Of a DNA stretch of 64,000 nucleotides, positions 16,671 through 24,749 are shown piece after piece. Numbering within the stretch: the stretch's first letter is position 1; every line of letters begins with the position of its first letter. Both the position numbers and the translations under genes were made by a program. The notes beneath the pieces are model-generated. The model was not told the DNA's origin and did no database searches. It saw only the letters and a list, made by a program, of their open reading frames with translations. The DNA is from DASSUW01 sp963740605 (GTDB lineage Bacteria; Actinomycetota; Thermoleophilia; Solirubrobacterales; Solirubrobacteraceae), in NCBI GenBank assembly GCA_963740605.1, contig CAVUFC010000021.1, forward strand, positions 62,001 through 126,000, in the 5' to 3' direction.

Positions 16671-16996
16671 ACGCCCTCCCCGCTCGGGGTGAAGTCTGGT
16701 GGTGCGAACTCGCGGGGATCGGCCGCCGCCCCGTCGTGGTTCTCTCACGCGACGCGGCGATTCCGCGCGTTCGGCGAGTGCTCATCGCGCCATGCACGAC
16801 AACCATCCGGGCGCTCCCGAGCGAGGTCATCCTCGAACCCGGTGACGACCCGGTCCCCCGGCACTCGGCCGTCAACCTCGACTCAGTCGAGAGCGTGACG
16901 ACCCGTGTGCTCGTCGAACGGCTTGGCCGCCTGGCCGATGCCCGCATGCACGAAGTCTGCCGCGCGCTGGCAGTCGCGGTCGACTGTCAGAGCTAA
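16667..16996 (+). CDS. MazF/PemK-family endoribonuclease toxin
   Basis: A 109-aa type II toxin, expected to cleave single-stranded mRNA at short sequences. Family features are the N-terminal ARGEVWWCELAGIG, then RRPVVVLSRDA (the strand bearing the catalytic Arg), VLIAPCTTTIRALPSEVIL, HSAVNLDSVESV and the closing LGRLADARMHEVCRAL. It begins at GTG 16667 inside the antitoxin stop (GTGA), which allows coupled translation. Length is normal, and nothing suggests inactivation. The cleavage sequence cannot be predicted. Confidence 0.88.
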   Translation: MNALPARGEVWWCELAGIGRRPVVVLSRDAAIPRVRRVLIAPCTTTIRALPSEVILEPGDDPVPRHSAVNLDSVESVTTRVLVERLGRLADARMHEVCRALAVAVDCQS

Positions 16997-17066
16997 AGGA
17001 CCGTTTCGGAATTGAGCGGCGCAGGAGGAGCAGCGTTCGGGGAGCGCTCCGCGATCGGCGAGGCGC

Positions 17067-17978
17067 TCAGGCCGCGGCGTGCAGGAACCGCTCGAACCGC
17101 GACTCCAGCCGAAGCGGATCCGGTCGATCCGCAGCTCGCCGCGGCACGGCGATCGCCTCGCCGTGGAAGCCCTGCAGCCCGGTGCGCAACATCGGCCCGT
17201 CTATTTCTCGCCGCAGCCGGTCGGCAAGGTGGACGACGCCGTCGGGGTCGATGCCGAGCAGGTTGCGATCGAAGGCGAGGTGGTGGATCGCGCAGAGGGC
17301 AAGGCCGTTGACGACCGCGGCGATGCCCTCGGGGTCGACGTCGGGAACGATATGGGCGGCTTGCACGAGCGCGCGCTCTCGCAGCGAGCAGATCGCGCAG
17401 CGGCCACGGTAGGCGCGCATCACATCGAGCTTGAAGCGCTGCTGGTGGAGCCGGATGCGCGCATCGCGCGTGGCGTAGGCGCGGACGTCCGGTGCGGACA
17501 CCAGGCCGCCGGGCTGCATGTCCTGGACGGGGAGGCCGGGCTGGAGCACGACAACCTTCGCGGCCGGATCGTCGGCGGTCACGAACATCGGGGCAATGAC
17601 CAGGTACTGGCTCGGCGCCAACGCGCGGAAGTACACGAGCGGCGTCTGCAGCTCGAACGCGGCGCGCAGCGCGCGGTTGTCCGGCTGGTCGATCGAACCG
17701 GCGCGATAGGCGTACGTGAACATCGCGCCGGCCGCGTCGAACGTGTCGGCGTACGGGTCGTTGAACGATGTCGTGAGCGTCAGTGCGGCCGGTCCGCGCT
17801 GATCGCGGCCGCGATGGATCCCGCGCTGGAACGATCCGAAGCTGACTCGCTGGTTCTCGAACACGAAGCCCTCGCGCAGCCGCGGGAGCGGCACGAGGTC
17901 GTCATACGCCTCGGCCAGCGCGCGCGCGTGTGTGACCGCCGCTTGACGGAGCGGAAGATCAGGATCGACCGCGGGCAC
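17067..17978 (-). CDS. COG3440-type HNH restriction-like endonuclease
   Basis: A 303-aa predicted restriction endonuclease. The N-terminal part (residues 1-170; LREGFVFENQRVSFGSF, then PLVYFRALAPSQYLVIAPMF) matches the SRA/YDG-like recognition half of COG3440 proteins. The C-terminal HNH part has CAIC, AAHIVPDVDPEG, VNGLALCAIHHLAFD and LLGIDPDGVV, with the expected His, Asn, His and two Cys-x-x-Cys/His zinc ligands. The GTG at 17978 fits the family N-terminus; an earlier start would add about 37 non-conserved residues. No methyltransferase gene is adjacent, consistent with a modification-dependent (type IV) enzyme, which is inference. Confidence 0.85.
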   Translation of the reverse strand: MPAVDPDLPLRQAAVTHARALAEAYDDLVPLPRLREGFVFENQRVSFGSFQRGIHRGRDQRGPAALTLTTSFNDPYADTFDAAGAMFTYAYRAGSIDQPDNRALRAAFELQTPLVYFRALAPSQYLVIAPMFVTADDPAAKVVVLQPGLPVQDMQPGGLVSAPDVRAYATRDARIRLHQQRFKLDVMRAYRGRCAICSLRERALVQAAHIVPDVDPEGIAAVVNGLALCAIHHLAFDRNLLGIDPDGVVHLADRLRREIDGPMLRTGLQGFHGEAIAVPRRAADRPDPLRLESRFERFLHAAA

Positions 17979-18120
17979 GGCGCAACTGTGCCGCAGGGCC
18001 GCCGGCCGCGCAATTCCTGCCGGCGGCCGACGGCTCGCAAGCGGCCTCCGCAGGCCAAAGACGCTTTCGGCAGTGGACGAGTGCTCCACCTGTTGAAGGC
18101 GAGTCCAGCCCGTCGCCTGG

Positions 18121-18903
18121 CTACGGGATCGGAGTGCCGTTCACGGTCACCAGGCCGGGGCTAGAGAGGAGCACGCCCGCAGCGCCGCGTAACGTCGCAG
18201 CGCCCCCGCTGTCGATCGTCACGTTGCCCGATCCATGCAGGGTTGTCGTGCCACCGATCGCGACGGCCACGTTCCCGCCGCCCTGGAAACTCGTCGCGTC
18301 GCCGACTGACTCCGAGAAGTCCTTTCCAACCGCGAGGCTCGTGTCGGAGCCGCTTGACGCGGCGAGACTCTTGGCCGTCTGCATCCTCGTGTTGCCGCCG
18401 CTCGCGAGGCTGAGGTCCTTACCGGTCACGAGGCCGAAGTCTGTGCCGGTCTGCACAGTCGTCGAACTGTCGCTGTCGAGCGCGATATCGCTGCCGACGA
18501 GGCGCGCGCTGGCGCCGGGAGCGCGCAGGACGATGCCGGCGTCGGTGACGCTGATCGAGTAGGCGCCATTCGGGCTCGTGAGCGTTCCGGCGAAGACTCC
18601 GGGAGGACCCTGCGAGCCCGGGTCTCCCTTGTCGCCCTTGGTGCCGACTGGCCCCGCGGGCCCAGGCAGACCCTTCTGGTTCCACGACACCTGCGTCTCG
18701 AGCGAGGTGCAGCGGCTCATCAGGTTGCCGCTCGCCAGCGACGGGTCGATCAGCCGGATCGTTCCGACGTTCTTGAGCATGCAGGCGTTGTAGACGTTCC
18801 CGTCGCCGGGGATCGTCGCGGAGGCGACGGCCCCAAGAGTGGCGGCGACGAGCAGCCCGCCGGCCGCCGCTGCGAACACGCGCTTGGTTCTGCTGATCGG
18901 CAT
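18121..18903 (-). CDS. Secreted collagen-like protein with VgrG-like beta-helix tail
   Basis: A 260-aa exported protein. A signal peptide spans residues 1-29 (AAAAGGLLVAATLGAVASA). A short region with two Cys follows (NACMLKNVGTIRLIDP), then a collagen-like Gly-x-y run GLPGPAGPVGTKGDKGDPG continuing SQGPPG (residues about 79-103). The rest alternates short polar repeats (TTVQTGTDFGLVTGKDLSLA, then NTRMQTAKSLAASSGSDTSL). This resembles the DUF2345 triple beta-helix spike at the end of VgrG/phage gp5 proteins and would trimerise like the collagen part. It starts 13 bp after the 624-aa gene with GGAG eight nt before its ATG, as the last gene of the five-gene operon. Function is unknown; a surface fibre is plausible. 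Confidence 0.75.
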   Translation of the reverse strand: MPISRTKRVFAAAAGGLLVAATLGAVASATIPGDGNVYNACMLKNVGTIRLIDPSLASGNLMSRCTSLETQVSWNQKGLPGPAGPVGTKGDKGDPGSQGPPGVFAGTLTSPNGAYSISVTDAGIVLRAPGASARLVGSDIALDSDSSTTVQTGTDFGLVTGKDLSLASGGNTRMQTAKSLAASSGSDTSLAVGKDFSESVGDATSFQGGGNVAVAIGGTTTLHGSGNVTIDSGGAATLRGAAGVLLSSPGLVTVNGTPIP

Positions 18904-18916
18904 GGCTGAGCTCCGT

Positions 18917-20791
18917 TTAGTCGGCGCGGGTGAGGGTGAGCGTGCCGCTGCTGCCGTCGGTCCACGACAGGGCCACGGGGATCGTGTCGTCGCCGATGCT
19001 GCTCCGTGGGAACGTTCCCCGGCCGAGGAAGCGCGACCAGTCGTGGTCGCAGGTGCCGGTGAAGTCCGACGCATTGACGTCCGCGGTAACGGTGTCGGCG
19101 TCGGCGTCGAACGACGCCACCCCGGGACCGAAGCCGGGATCGCGGGCGAGAGCGGTGGAGCAGCCAGGGTCTGCGAAGGGCGGACATGGCGAACGTGTGT
19201 AGGTGCCGCTGCCGGTTTCGTCGTAGGCGCCCGCACTACCGAACTCGATGCCGCTGCCGGGATCGAGCGTGAGGATCGCGAACGGCTGATCGGCCCCGGC
19301 GATGTCCGCCAGGCGCGCGCTGTAGCTCCACTGCCACTCCGTGCTGCAGCTGCCGGGCGACAAGAAGTGCCGTGTTCCGCTGACCGTTCCGCGGTAGAGC
19401 GGTACGTCCTCGGTCTTCTGCGTCCAGGTGCCCTCGCCGACGCCCGCTCGCGACCTCACGTGAAGCGTGAGCTTGACGAAGATGTCCCTCCCGGCGTTGG
19501 TGACGTCGTAAGAGAACTGCGGGCTGGCGCCCGTCGCGCTGCCCGGGCTGAACCGGGCGTTCTGCGGCGCGCCGGCGTCCCATTTGCCGAACGAGGCTCC
19601 GCCGCCCCGGACGGCTATGGCCTGCGCGGACATCGACCCGTGCTGGTGGCGGTGCAGGGTGCGGGTCAGCGACGCCGGGTCGAACTGGAGCGTCACGCAC
19701 GCGTTCGGGACGCTCCAGCCGGTCTCGAGGTTCTGGAAGTTCGTGATCTCCTTGTCGACGAGCGTGGCGAACGCCTTGTCGAGGGAGCTCGCAATGGCGG
19801 CCGCGTCCTGCCCGAGCTGGGACTTCCCGAAGGTCACTCCGCGCTCGGTGAAGGCGATGTCGACGGCGCCGCGACCGGTGTCGTAGCTGCGCCCCGGCAT
19901 CTTGACGCGGGTACGGTGCAGCCCGGTGTAGTGCAGGCTCACCGGGCCGAACGACTGCCGGCTACCGCCGAGGTCGATATTCGCCGTCTGGCTGTCGTCG
20001 ATGTCGATGAGGTCGAGCTTCGCGTCCCCGTCCACCTCGGCGTGCATCCTCGTGTTGCCCGTGAAGCGCACGCGCTGGTTGACGAGGACGTGGCCGCTCT
20101 TCGCGATGGACAACGCGGACAGGAACACCGAGCTGTCGGTCGCGTCGACCACGCCGGCCGCGGTTGGGCAGGCCGGTGCATCGAAGTGATGGCATTCACC
20201 GCCGTCGGCGAGCTCCAGGTGGATGACGTAGTCACCGCTCTCCAGCTCCAGTCCAAGGACCGCCTCGCGGCCGAAGGTCATCGTCGCCGTCAGCTTCTCG
20301 CCGCCGGCGCTCGTGCTGAACGTGTCCGATCGCGTCGGCAGGTTGGCCTCCCCACACCCCGAACTGCGCGCGAGTCGCGCGAGCGTCCGGGACGCGGCGA
20401 GCTTGTCGAGACGGCCGAGGCCCTTGCGAAGCCCGTGCTGCACGGCCGCCCAGGCGTGCGGGTTGACCTTGTGGAACAGCTTCTTGAGTGACGGAGCCCG
20501 CCGGTGGCGGCGATCGCGCACGCCGGCGAGGTTGTCGGCCAATGCGAGCCGGGCGTACAGCAGCCGGCTGTCGCCCTGCCGCGGCCGGGGCAGCGCGGCG
20601 CTGCGCGAGCGGCACCCCAGGTTGCGCCGGTTGATCTTGATCGGGACCTGGCTCTTCCGGCACTTGATTCGCTTGGGCTTCGCCGCCGCGCCGGCGGTCG
20701 AATTCGCCGCCAGAGCCGGGGAGCCCAACACGCCGCCACCGACCAGGAGACCGGCGGCGAGCGCCAGACCCAAGAATCCACGAGCGCTCAT
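18917..20791 (-). CDS. Large secreted protein of unknown function (624 aa)
   Basis: A 624-aa exported protein with signal peptide 1-29 (GLALAAGLLVGGGVLGSPAL, then AANS). A Lys/Arg-rich segment (KPKRIKCRKSQVPIKINRRN) and a helical region (to about residue 150) precede an extended beta-rich part. That part has regularly spaced segments such as TRMHAEVDGDAKLDLIDIDD and several Cys pairs in the last 150 residues. The tail VALSWTDGSSGTLTLTR is beta-strand-like. I recognise no family; similar proteins with a CRKSQVPIKxN motif are typical of Solirubrobacter-like genomes as far as I recall. Its ATG overlaps the previous stop (ATGA at 20788). Confidence 0.75.
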   Translation of the reverse strand: MSARGFLGLALAAGLLVGGGVLGSPALAANSTAGAAAKPKRIKCRKSQVPIKINRRNLGCRSRSAALPRPRQGDSRLLYARLALADNLAGVRDRRHRRAPSLKKLFHKVNPHAWAAVQHGLRKGLGRLDKLAASRTLARLARSSGCGEANLPTRSDTFSTSAGGEKLTATMTFGREAVLGLELESGDYVIHLELADGGECHHFDAPACPTAAGVVDATDSSVFLSALSIAKSGHVLVNQRVRFTGNTRMHAEVDGDAKLDLIDIDDSQTANIDLGGSRQSFGPVSLHYTGLHRTRVKMPGRSYDTGRGAVDIAFTERGVTFGKSQLGQDAAAIASSLDKAFATLVDKEITNFQNLETGWSVPNACVTLQFDPASLTRTLHRHQHGSMSAQAIAVRGGGASFGKWDAGAPQNARFSPGSATGASPQFSYDVTNAGRDIFVKLTLHVRSRAGVGEGTWTQKTEDVPLYRGTVSGTRHFLSPGSCSTEWQWSYSARLADIAGADQPFAILTLDPGSGIEFGSAGAYDETGSGTYTRSPCPPFADPGCSTALARDPGFGPGVASFDADADTVTADVNASDFTGTCDHDWSRFLGRGTFPRSSIGDDTIPVALSWTDGSSGTLTLTRAD

Positions 20792-21261
20792 CGGAGGTTG
20801 GCGACGTAGACGAGCCGGCCGGTGAAGGTCCCCATCTCGTCGAACGACCCCGCGCCGCCGCCCGTGACGTGGCCCCGGGCGGCCGAGTAGATGCCCGTGC
20901 CGCCAGCGACTTCTCCGCTGCCGACCTGGATGAACGAGCTCTGCGTCGGGAGGATCTCGAGCAGCTTGAGCGGCGCCGTCAATGAGCCGTGGGGGAGGTT
21001 GAGAGTGAGCGTCGAGCGCACCGACTGACGGCAGAACGGCGTGAAGGGGTCGCAGCCGACGCTCGCGGCGATGCAGGTCTGGCCCGTGCCGAGCGGCCGA
21101 CCGGTCAGGGAGTTCACGTCGAGCCCGAAGCCGTCGCCGGAGCAGGAGACCGGCAAAGCGAAGTTGGGCACCAGGCTGACGGCGAGCGTTGAGCTGGCCT
21201 GTGCGGGGGCGGCGCTCAGGGCGACCGCGCACAGAGCCACAACGAGTGTCTTCGTAGTCAT
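20788..21261 (-). CDS. Secreted AOC/dirigent-barrel-like protein
   Basis: A 157-aa exported protein. The signal peptide ends at AQA (residue 22). Four Cys lie between residues 40 and 80 (CSGDGFG, QTCIAASVGC, FCRQ). The C-terminal GSGEVAGGTGIYSAARGHVT, then GSFDEMGTFTGRLVYV, matches the GGTGxYxxARGxV strand-turn of allene-oxide-cyclase/dirigent-like eight-stranded barrels. Ligand or reaction is unknown. It is coupled by ATGA at both ends, to the CHRD gene upstream and the 624-aa gene downstream. Confidence 0.65.
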   Translation of the reverse strand: MTTKTLVVALCAVALSAAPAQASSTLAVSLVPNFALPVSCSGDGFGLDVNSLTGRPLGTGQTCIAASVGCDPFTPFCRQSVRSTLTLNLPHGSLTAPLKLLEILPTQSSFIQVGSGEVAGGTGIYSAARGHVTGGGAGSFDEMGTFTGRLVYVANLR

Positions 21262-21737
21262 CGCGTGCTCCTTTGCGGGATGTCCGCGCAGACCATCGCT
21301 CGTAGGTTGTGGGTCGGGTCGTGGACGTTGATCGAGGCGGGCTCGGACTGGAGCTCCTTCAGCGTCACGACGTTCACGAACGTCTTGGACGTGCCCTTGA
21401 CGACCTCGTTGAGGTTTGCCCAGACCCGTGGGTTGGTCGCCGTCGGCTCGTCGCTGCACGGCCCGGTGTGGATGTGGGCGGGGAGGGTGGCGGCGATCGG
21501 CTTGCTGAGCTTCAGTGTGACGTTCATGTTCGAGCCGTCCGGGACCAGCGTGGCCGTCCCGGTCACGCCCGAGTGATGCTCGGTCTTGAGCGGGATCTCG
21601 ATCGGCGCGCTTGCGACGGGACGAGCTGCAGCGGCGCCGGCGGTGCTCTCGTCGTCGCCGCCCACGACAACGACTGCCAGGACTGCGACGGCGACGCACA
21701 GCAGGCCCACCATCAGAGCCAGGGTCTTGCGATTCAT
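21258..21737 (-). CDS. Secreted or anchored CHRD-like domain protein
   Basis: A 159-aa protein with an N-terminal hydrophobic segment (residues 6-25; ALMVGLLCVAVAVLAVVVV) that could be an uncleaved anchor, since no clear AxA site follows. The domain after residue 45 resembles CHRD/superoxide-dismutase-like beta sandwiches: VTGTATLVPDGSNMNVTLKL, then LPAHIHTGPCSDE, ELQSEPASINVHDPTHN and VCADIP. The two His (AHIHTG, NVHDP) and two Cys are conserved features and could bind metal. It is joined by ATGA to genes on both sides. Confidence 0.65.
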   Translation of the reverse strand: MNRKTLALMVGLLCVAVAVLAVVVVGGDDESTAGAAAARPVASAPIEIPLKTEHHSGVTGTATLVPDGSNMNVTLKLSKPIAATLPAHIHTGPCSDEPTATNPRVWANLNEVVKGTSKTFVNVVTLKELQSEPASINVHDPTHNLRAMVCADIPQRSTR

Positions 21738-21976
21738 GTCGGGCGTCCTTCCTCGACGATCCGTTCGTATTTGAGTCCGGCGCGAGCGCCGGCCAGCTCG
21801 ACGGCATCCGGCGCGACCGCCTCGAAGATGAGCCGGCAGGTCTCGTACTCCGGCGTGTAGACGGAGCGGACCAACCGCACCGCGGTGCCCTCGCGCGTCA
21901 GTTGCTCGGCGGCTGTGCGCGCCCGTTCGCCGATGGTCGCGTCGCCCCCAGGGAGTTCCAGCACGTAGCTCCTCAC
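21734..21976 (-). CDS. DUF4242/SCO4226-like small protein
   Basis: An 80-aa protein, first in the five-gene operon. It matches the small DUF4242 family related to the nickel-binding protein SCO4226: YVLELPGGDATIGERARTAA, then GTAVRLVRSVYTPEYETCRL, IFEAVAPDAVELAGARAGLK and a closing YERIVEE. The Glu-Thr-Cys segment is the conserved signature. The fold is a ferredoxin-like dimer. Nickel binding is known for one family member only. The GTG start at 21976 is 77 bp from the divergent regulator's proposed start. The other products of this operon are exported; this one has no signal peptide. Confidence 0.7.
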   Translation of the reverse strand: MRSYVLELPGGDATIGERARTAAEQLTREGTAVRLVRSVYTPEYETCRLIFEAVAPDAVELAGARAGLKYERIVEEGRPT

Positions 21977-22053
21977 GCCCGCCACGATCCGTGGCGCCGC
22001 TAACGGTTCGCTATCGGAATCGGGTAGCGTCGAGCCGACCGAGGGGAGCGCGC

Positions 22054-24738
22054 ATCGAGTTCCGGATCCTGGGACCGTTGGAGGTGGTGGAGGATGGGCG
22101 TGCGCTCGCCATCGAGCGCGGGCGGCAGCGCGCGCTGCTCGGGTATCTGCTGCTGCGCGCGAACGAGGTCGTCGCCCAGGACCGGCTCGTCGACGCGCTG
22201 TGGGGTGAGTCGCCACCCGCGACCGCGAAGACGAAGCTGCAGGGCTATGTGTCGCGGCTGCGGCGGGAGCTCGGCGCCGGCCGGCTGGAGACGCAGCCGC
22301 CCGGCTACGTGCTGCACGTCGCGGCGGATGAGCTCGACCTGCACCGCTTCCGCGCGCTGCTCGACCAGGACCGCCACGAGGAGGCGCTCGCCCTCTGGCG
22401 CGGACCCCCGCTCGACGACCTCGCGTTCCAGGACTTCGCGCAGAGCGAGATCGCGCGGCTCGAGGAGCTCCGCCTGTCCGCCGTCGAAGGACGGTTCGAG
22501 CGCGAGCTCGCCGACGGCCGGCACGCCGACCTGGTCTCAGAGCTTGCCGCCGCCGTGCGCGAACACCCGCTGCGCGAGCGCCTCGCGGGTCAGCTGATGC
22601 TCGCGCTGTACCGCTCGGGCCGCCAGGCGGACTCGCTCCAGGTGTACCGCGAAGCACGGAAGACGCTGGTCGAGGAGCTCGGGCTCGAGCCGGGCGACGA
22701 GCTCGGCGATCTGCAGCGGCGGATCCTCGCGCACGACCCCGCGCTGATGCCGGGCAGTCGTGCCCAGAGCGAGCTGCCCGGGTCGCTGACGTCGTTCGTC
22801 GGCCGCCACCGCGAGCTCGAACAGGTGCAGGCGCTGATCCGCCGTCCGGCCACCCGCCTGCTCACGCTCACCGGTGCGGGCGGCACGGGCAAGACGCGGC
22901 TCGCGCTCGAGGTCGCGCGCGCGATCGCCGGCGAGTTCGCCGACGGTGCCCGCTTCGTGCCACTCGCCGCTGTGCCGGAGCCGCAGCTTCTGCCCGACGC
23001 GATCGCGCAGGAGCTGTCTCTGCAGCCGAGCGGCGGCCAGTCCAGCGAGGACGCGCTCCGCGCCTTCCTCGTCGATCGCAACCTGCTGCTCGTGCTCGAC
23101 AACCTCGAGCATCTGCTCGACGCGACGCCGCTCGCGACCGACCTGCTGGCCGCGGCGCCCGGTCTGACCGTCCTCGCGACGAGCCGGACCCATCTCAACC
23201 TGTACGGCGAGACCGAGTACGCCGTACCGCCCCTAACCACGCACGAGGACGCGGTCGCGCTGTTCGCCGACCGTGCCGCGGCGGTGCGTCCCGACTTCGT
23301 CGTCACCGACACGGTGGCGGACATCTGCGCGCGGCTCGACGGGCTGCCGCTGGCGATCGAGCTCGCCGCGGCGCGCATCCGTACGCTCGAGCCGCCGGAG
23401 ATCCTCGCGCGCCTCGAGCGGCGGCTGGAGCTGCTGACCGACGGTCCGCGCGACGTGCCGGCCCGCCAGCGGACACTGCGCGACACGCTGCTCTGGAGCT
23501 ACGACCTGCTCGCGCCCGAGGAGCAGCGCCTGTTCGCGCAGCTCGCGGTGTTCGCCGGTGGGTGGACGCAAGACGCCGCCGCCGCGGTGTGCGGACCGGG
23601 CGCGCGCGATGGGCTGCGCTCGCTCGTCGAGAAGAACCTCGTCCTGCACGACACGGACGGGCGCTTTGGCATGCTCGAGACGATCCGCGAGCTCGCGGCC
23701 GCGCTCCTCGGCGACGAGCCGGCGATCCGGGCCGCCCATGCGCGCGTGTACCTCGCCCTCGCCGAGGCGGGAGGACCCAACCGGCGCGGAGACGAGCGAA
23801 TCTCCTGGCTGAGCCGGGTCGGCCACGAGCGCGAGAACCTGCGTGCCGCGCTCGCCTGGGCGGGTGGTGACTTGGAGATGCGCCTGCGACTGGCCGCCGG
23901 CCTCGGGCCGTTCTGGATCGCCCACGGCCTGATCGAAGAGGGCAAGCGCTCTCTCGCGACGGTCCTCGGCACCGCGGGCGGCCCCAGCCTCGGACGCGCG
24001 CGGGCGCTCACCGTCGCCGCGTTCCTCCGGATGCTGGAGGGCGATCTCGAGGAGGCTGAACGCGCCTGCCGCGACAGCTTGACCATGTCCGGCGAAGACT
24101 GGTACCGCGCGATCGCCCTGAACATGATCGGCACCGTGGCGCGCTATGGCGACCGCTTCGAGGAGGCGCACCGCCTCTACGACGAGGCGCTCGCACTCGC
24201 CATGTCGGTGGACCTGTGGTGGCCGGCCGCGCTCGCGCAGTCCAACCTCGGCTCGCTCGCCGGGCTCGAGGGCCACGCGGCCGAAGCCCTGGAGCACCAC
24301 GAGGAGTCCGTCCGCATCGCGCGCGAGGGCGGCGACATGTGGATGGTCTCGACGTGCCTGATGAACGTCGGCCGGGCCGCGCGGCAGCTGGGCGACCTGG
24401 ATCGGGCGAGCGCCATGCAGGCCGAGGCGCTCCGCAGCTTCGTGGCGCTCGACAACGCGTGGGGCGTCGCCGTCTGCGTGGACGCGTTCGCGGTCCTGGC
24501 TGCGGATCGTGGGCACCACGTCCGGGCTGCCCGCCTCTTCGGCGTCGAGGAGACGATCCGGGAGCGCGCCCGGATCGCGCCCTGGCCCACGATCCGCGCC
24601 GAGCACGAGGCAGGCATCCAGGCGACGGCGTCCGCGCTGGGCGAGGACGCGTGGGAGCGCGCACGGGCCCAGGGCGGCGCGCTGAGCCAGGACGAGGCGA
24701 TCGCGGAGGCCTTGCGCCCACCGATGGCAACTGGTTAG
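22054..24738 (+). CDS. AfsR/SARP-family transcriptional regulator (BTAD, NB-ARC, TPR)
   Basis: An 894-aa regulator. An OmpR-like winged helix (residues 1-92; FRILGPLEVVEDGRALAIER, then LQGYVSRLRRELG) is followed by the bacterial transcriptional activation domain BTAD (97-225). An NB-ARC ATPase follows with Walker A GAGGTGKT (274-281), LLVLDNLEHL and GLPLAIELAAARI. TPR-like helices form the C-terminus. Homologues begin MxFRILGPLEV, so translation seems to start at ATC 22054 behind GAGGGGAG (22041-22048). The alternative GTG at 21991 adds 21 atypical residues and leaves only 14 bp to the divergent gene. It is divergent from the secretome operon, its probable target, and followed at 11 bp by a hydrolase gene. 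Confidence 0.85.
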   Translation: MEFRILGPLEVVEDGRALAIERGRQRALLGYLLLRANEVVAQDRLVDALWGESPPATAKTKLQGYVSRLRRELGAGRLETQPPGYVLHVAADELDLHRFRALLDQDRHEEALALWRGPPLDDLAFQDFAQSEIARLEELRLSAVEGRFERELADGRHADLVSELAAAVREHPLRERLAGQLMLALYRSGRQADSLQVYREARKTLVEELGLEPGDELGDLQRRILAHDPALMPGSRAQSELPGSLTSFVGRHRELEQVQALIRRPATRLLTLTGAGGTGKTRLALEVARAIAGEFADGARFVPLAAVPEPQLLPDAIAQELSLQPSGGQSSEDALRAFLVDRNLLLVLDNLEHLLDATPLATDLLAAAPGLTVLATSRTHLNLYGETEYAVPPLTTHEDAVALFADRAAAVRPDFVVTDTVADICARLDGLPLAIELAAARIRTLEPPEILARLERRLELLTDGPRDVPARQRTLRDTLLWSYDLLAPEEQRLFAQLAVFAGGWTQDAAAAVCGPGARDGLRSLVEKNLVLHDTDGRFGMLETIRELAAALLGDEPAIRAAHARVYLALAEAGGPNRRGDERISWLSRVGHERENLRAALAWAGGDLEMRLRLAAGLGPFWIAHGLIEEGKRSLATVLGTAGGPSLGRARALTVAAFLRMLEGDLEEAERACRDSLTMSGEDWYRAIALNMIGTVARYGDRFEEAHRLYDEALALAMSVDLWWPAALAQSNLGSLAGLEGHAAEALEHHEESVRIAREGGDMWMVSTCLMNVGRAARQLGDLDRASAMQAEALRSFVALDNAWGVAVCVDAFAVLAADRGHHVRAARLFGVEETIRERARIAPWPTIRAEHEAGIQATASALGEDAWERARAQGGALSQDEAIAEALRPPMATG

Positions 24739-24749
24739 GTCGGCAGACC

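Noticed and set aside
15892..16996. Defence island
   Set aside because: Apart from the MazEF-like pair and one HNH nuclease, the neighbours are housekeeping or unknown small genes; too little to call an island.
18590..18690. Tandem repeat or CRISPR-like array at the Gly-rich stretch
   Set aside because: The periodicity is the collagen Gly-x-y codon pattern; DNA units are not identical and there are no spacers.
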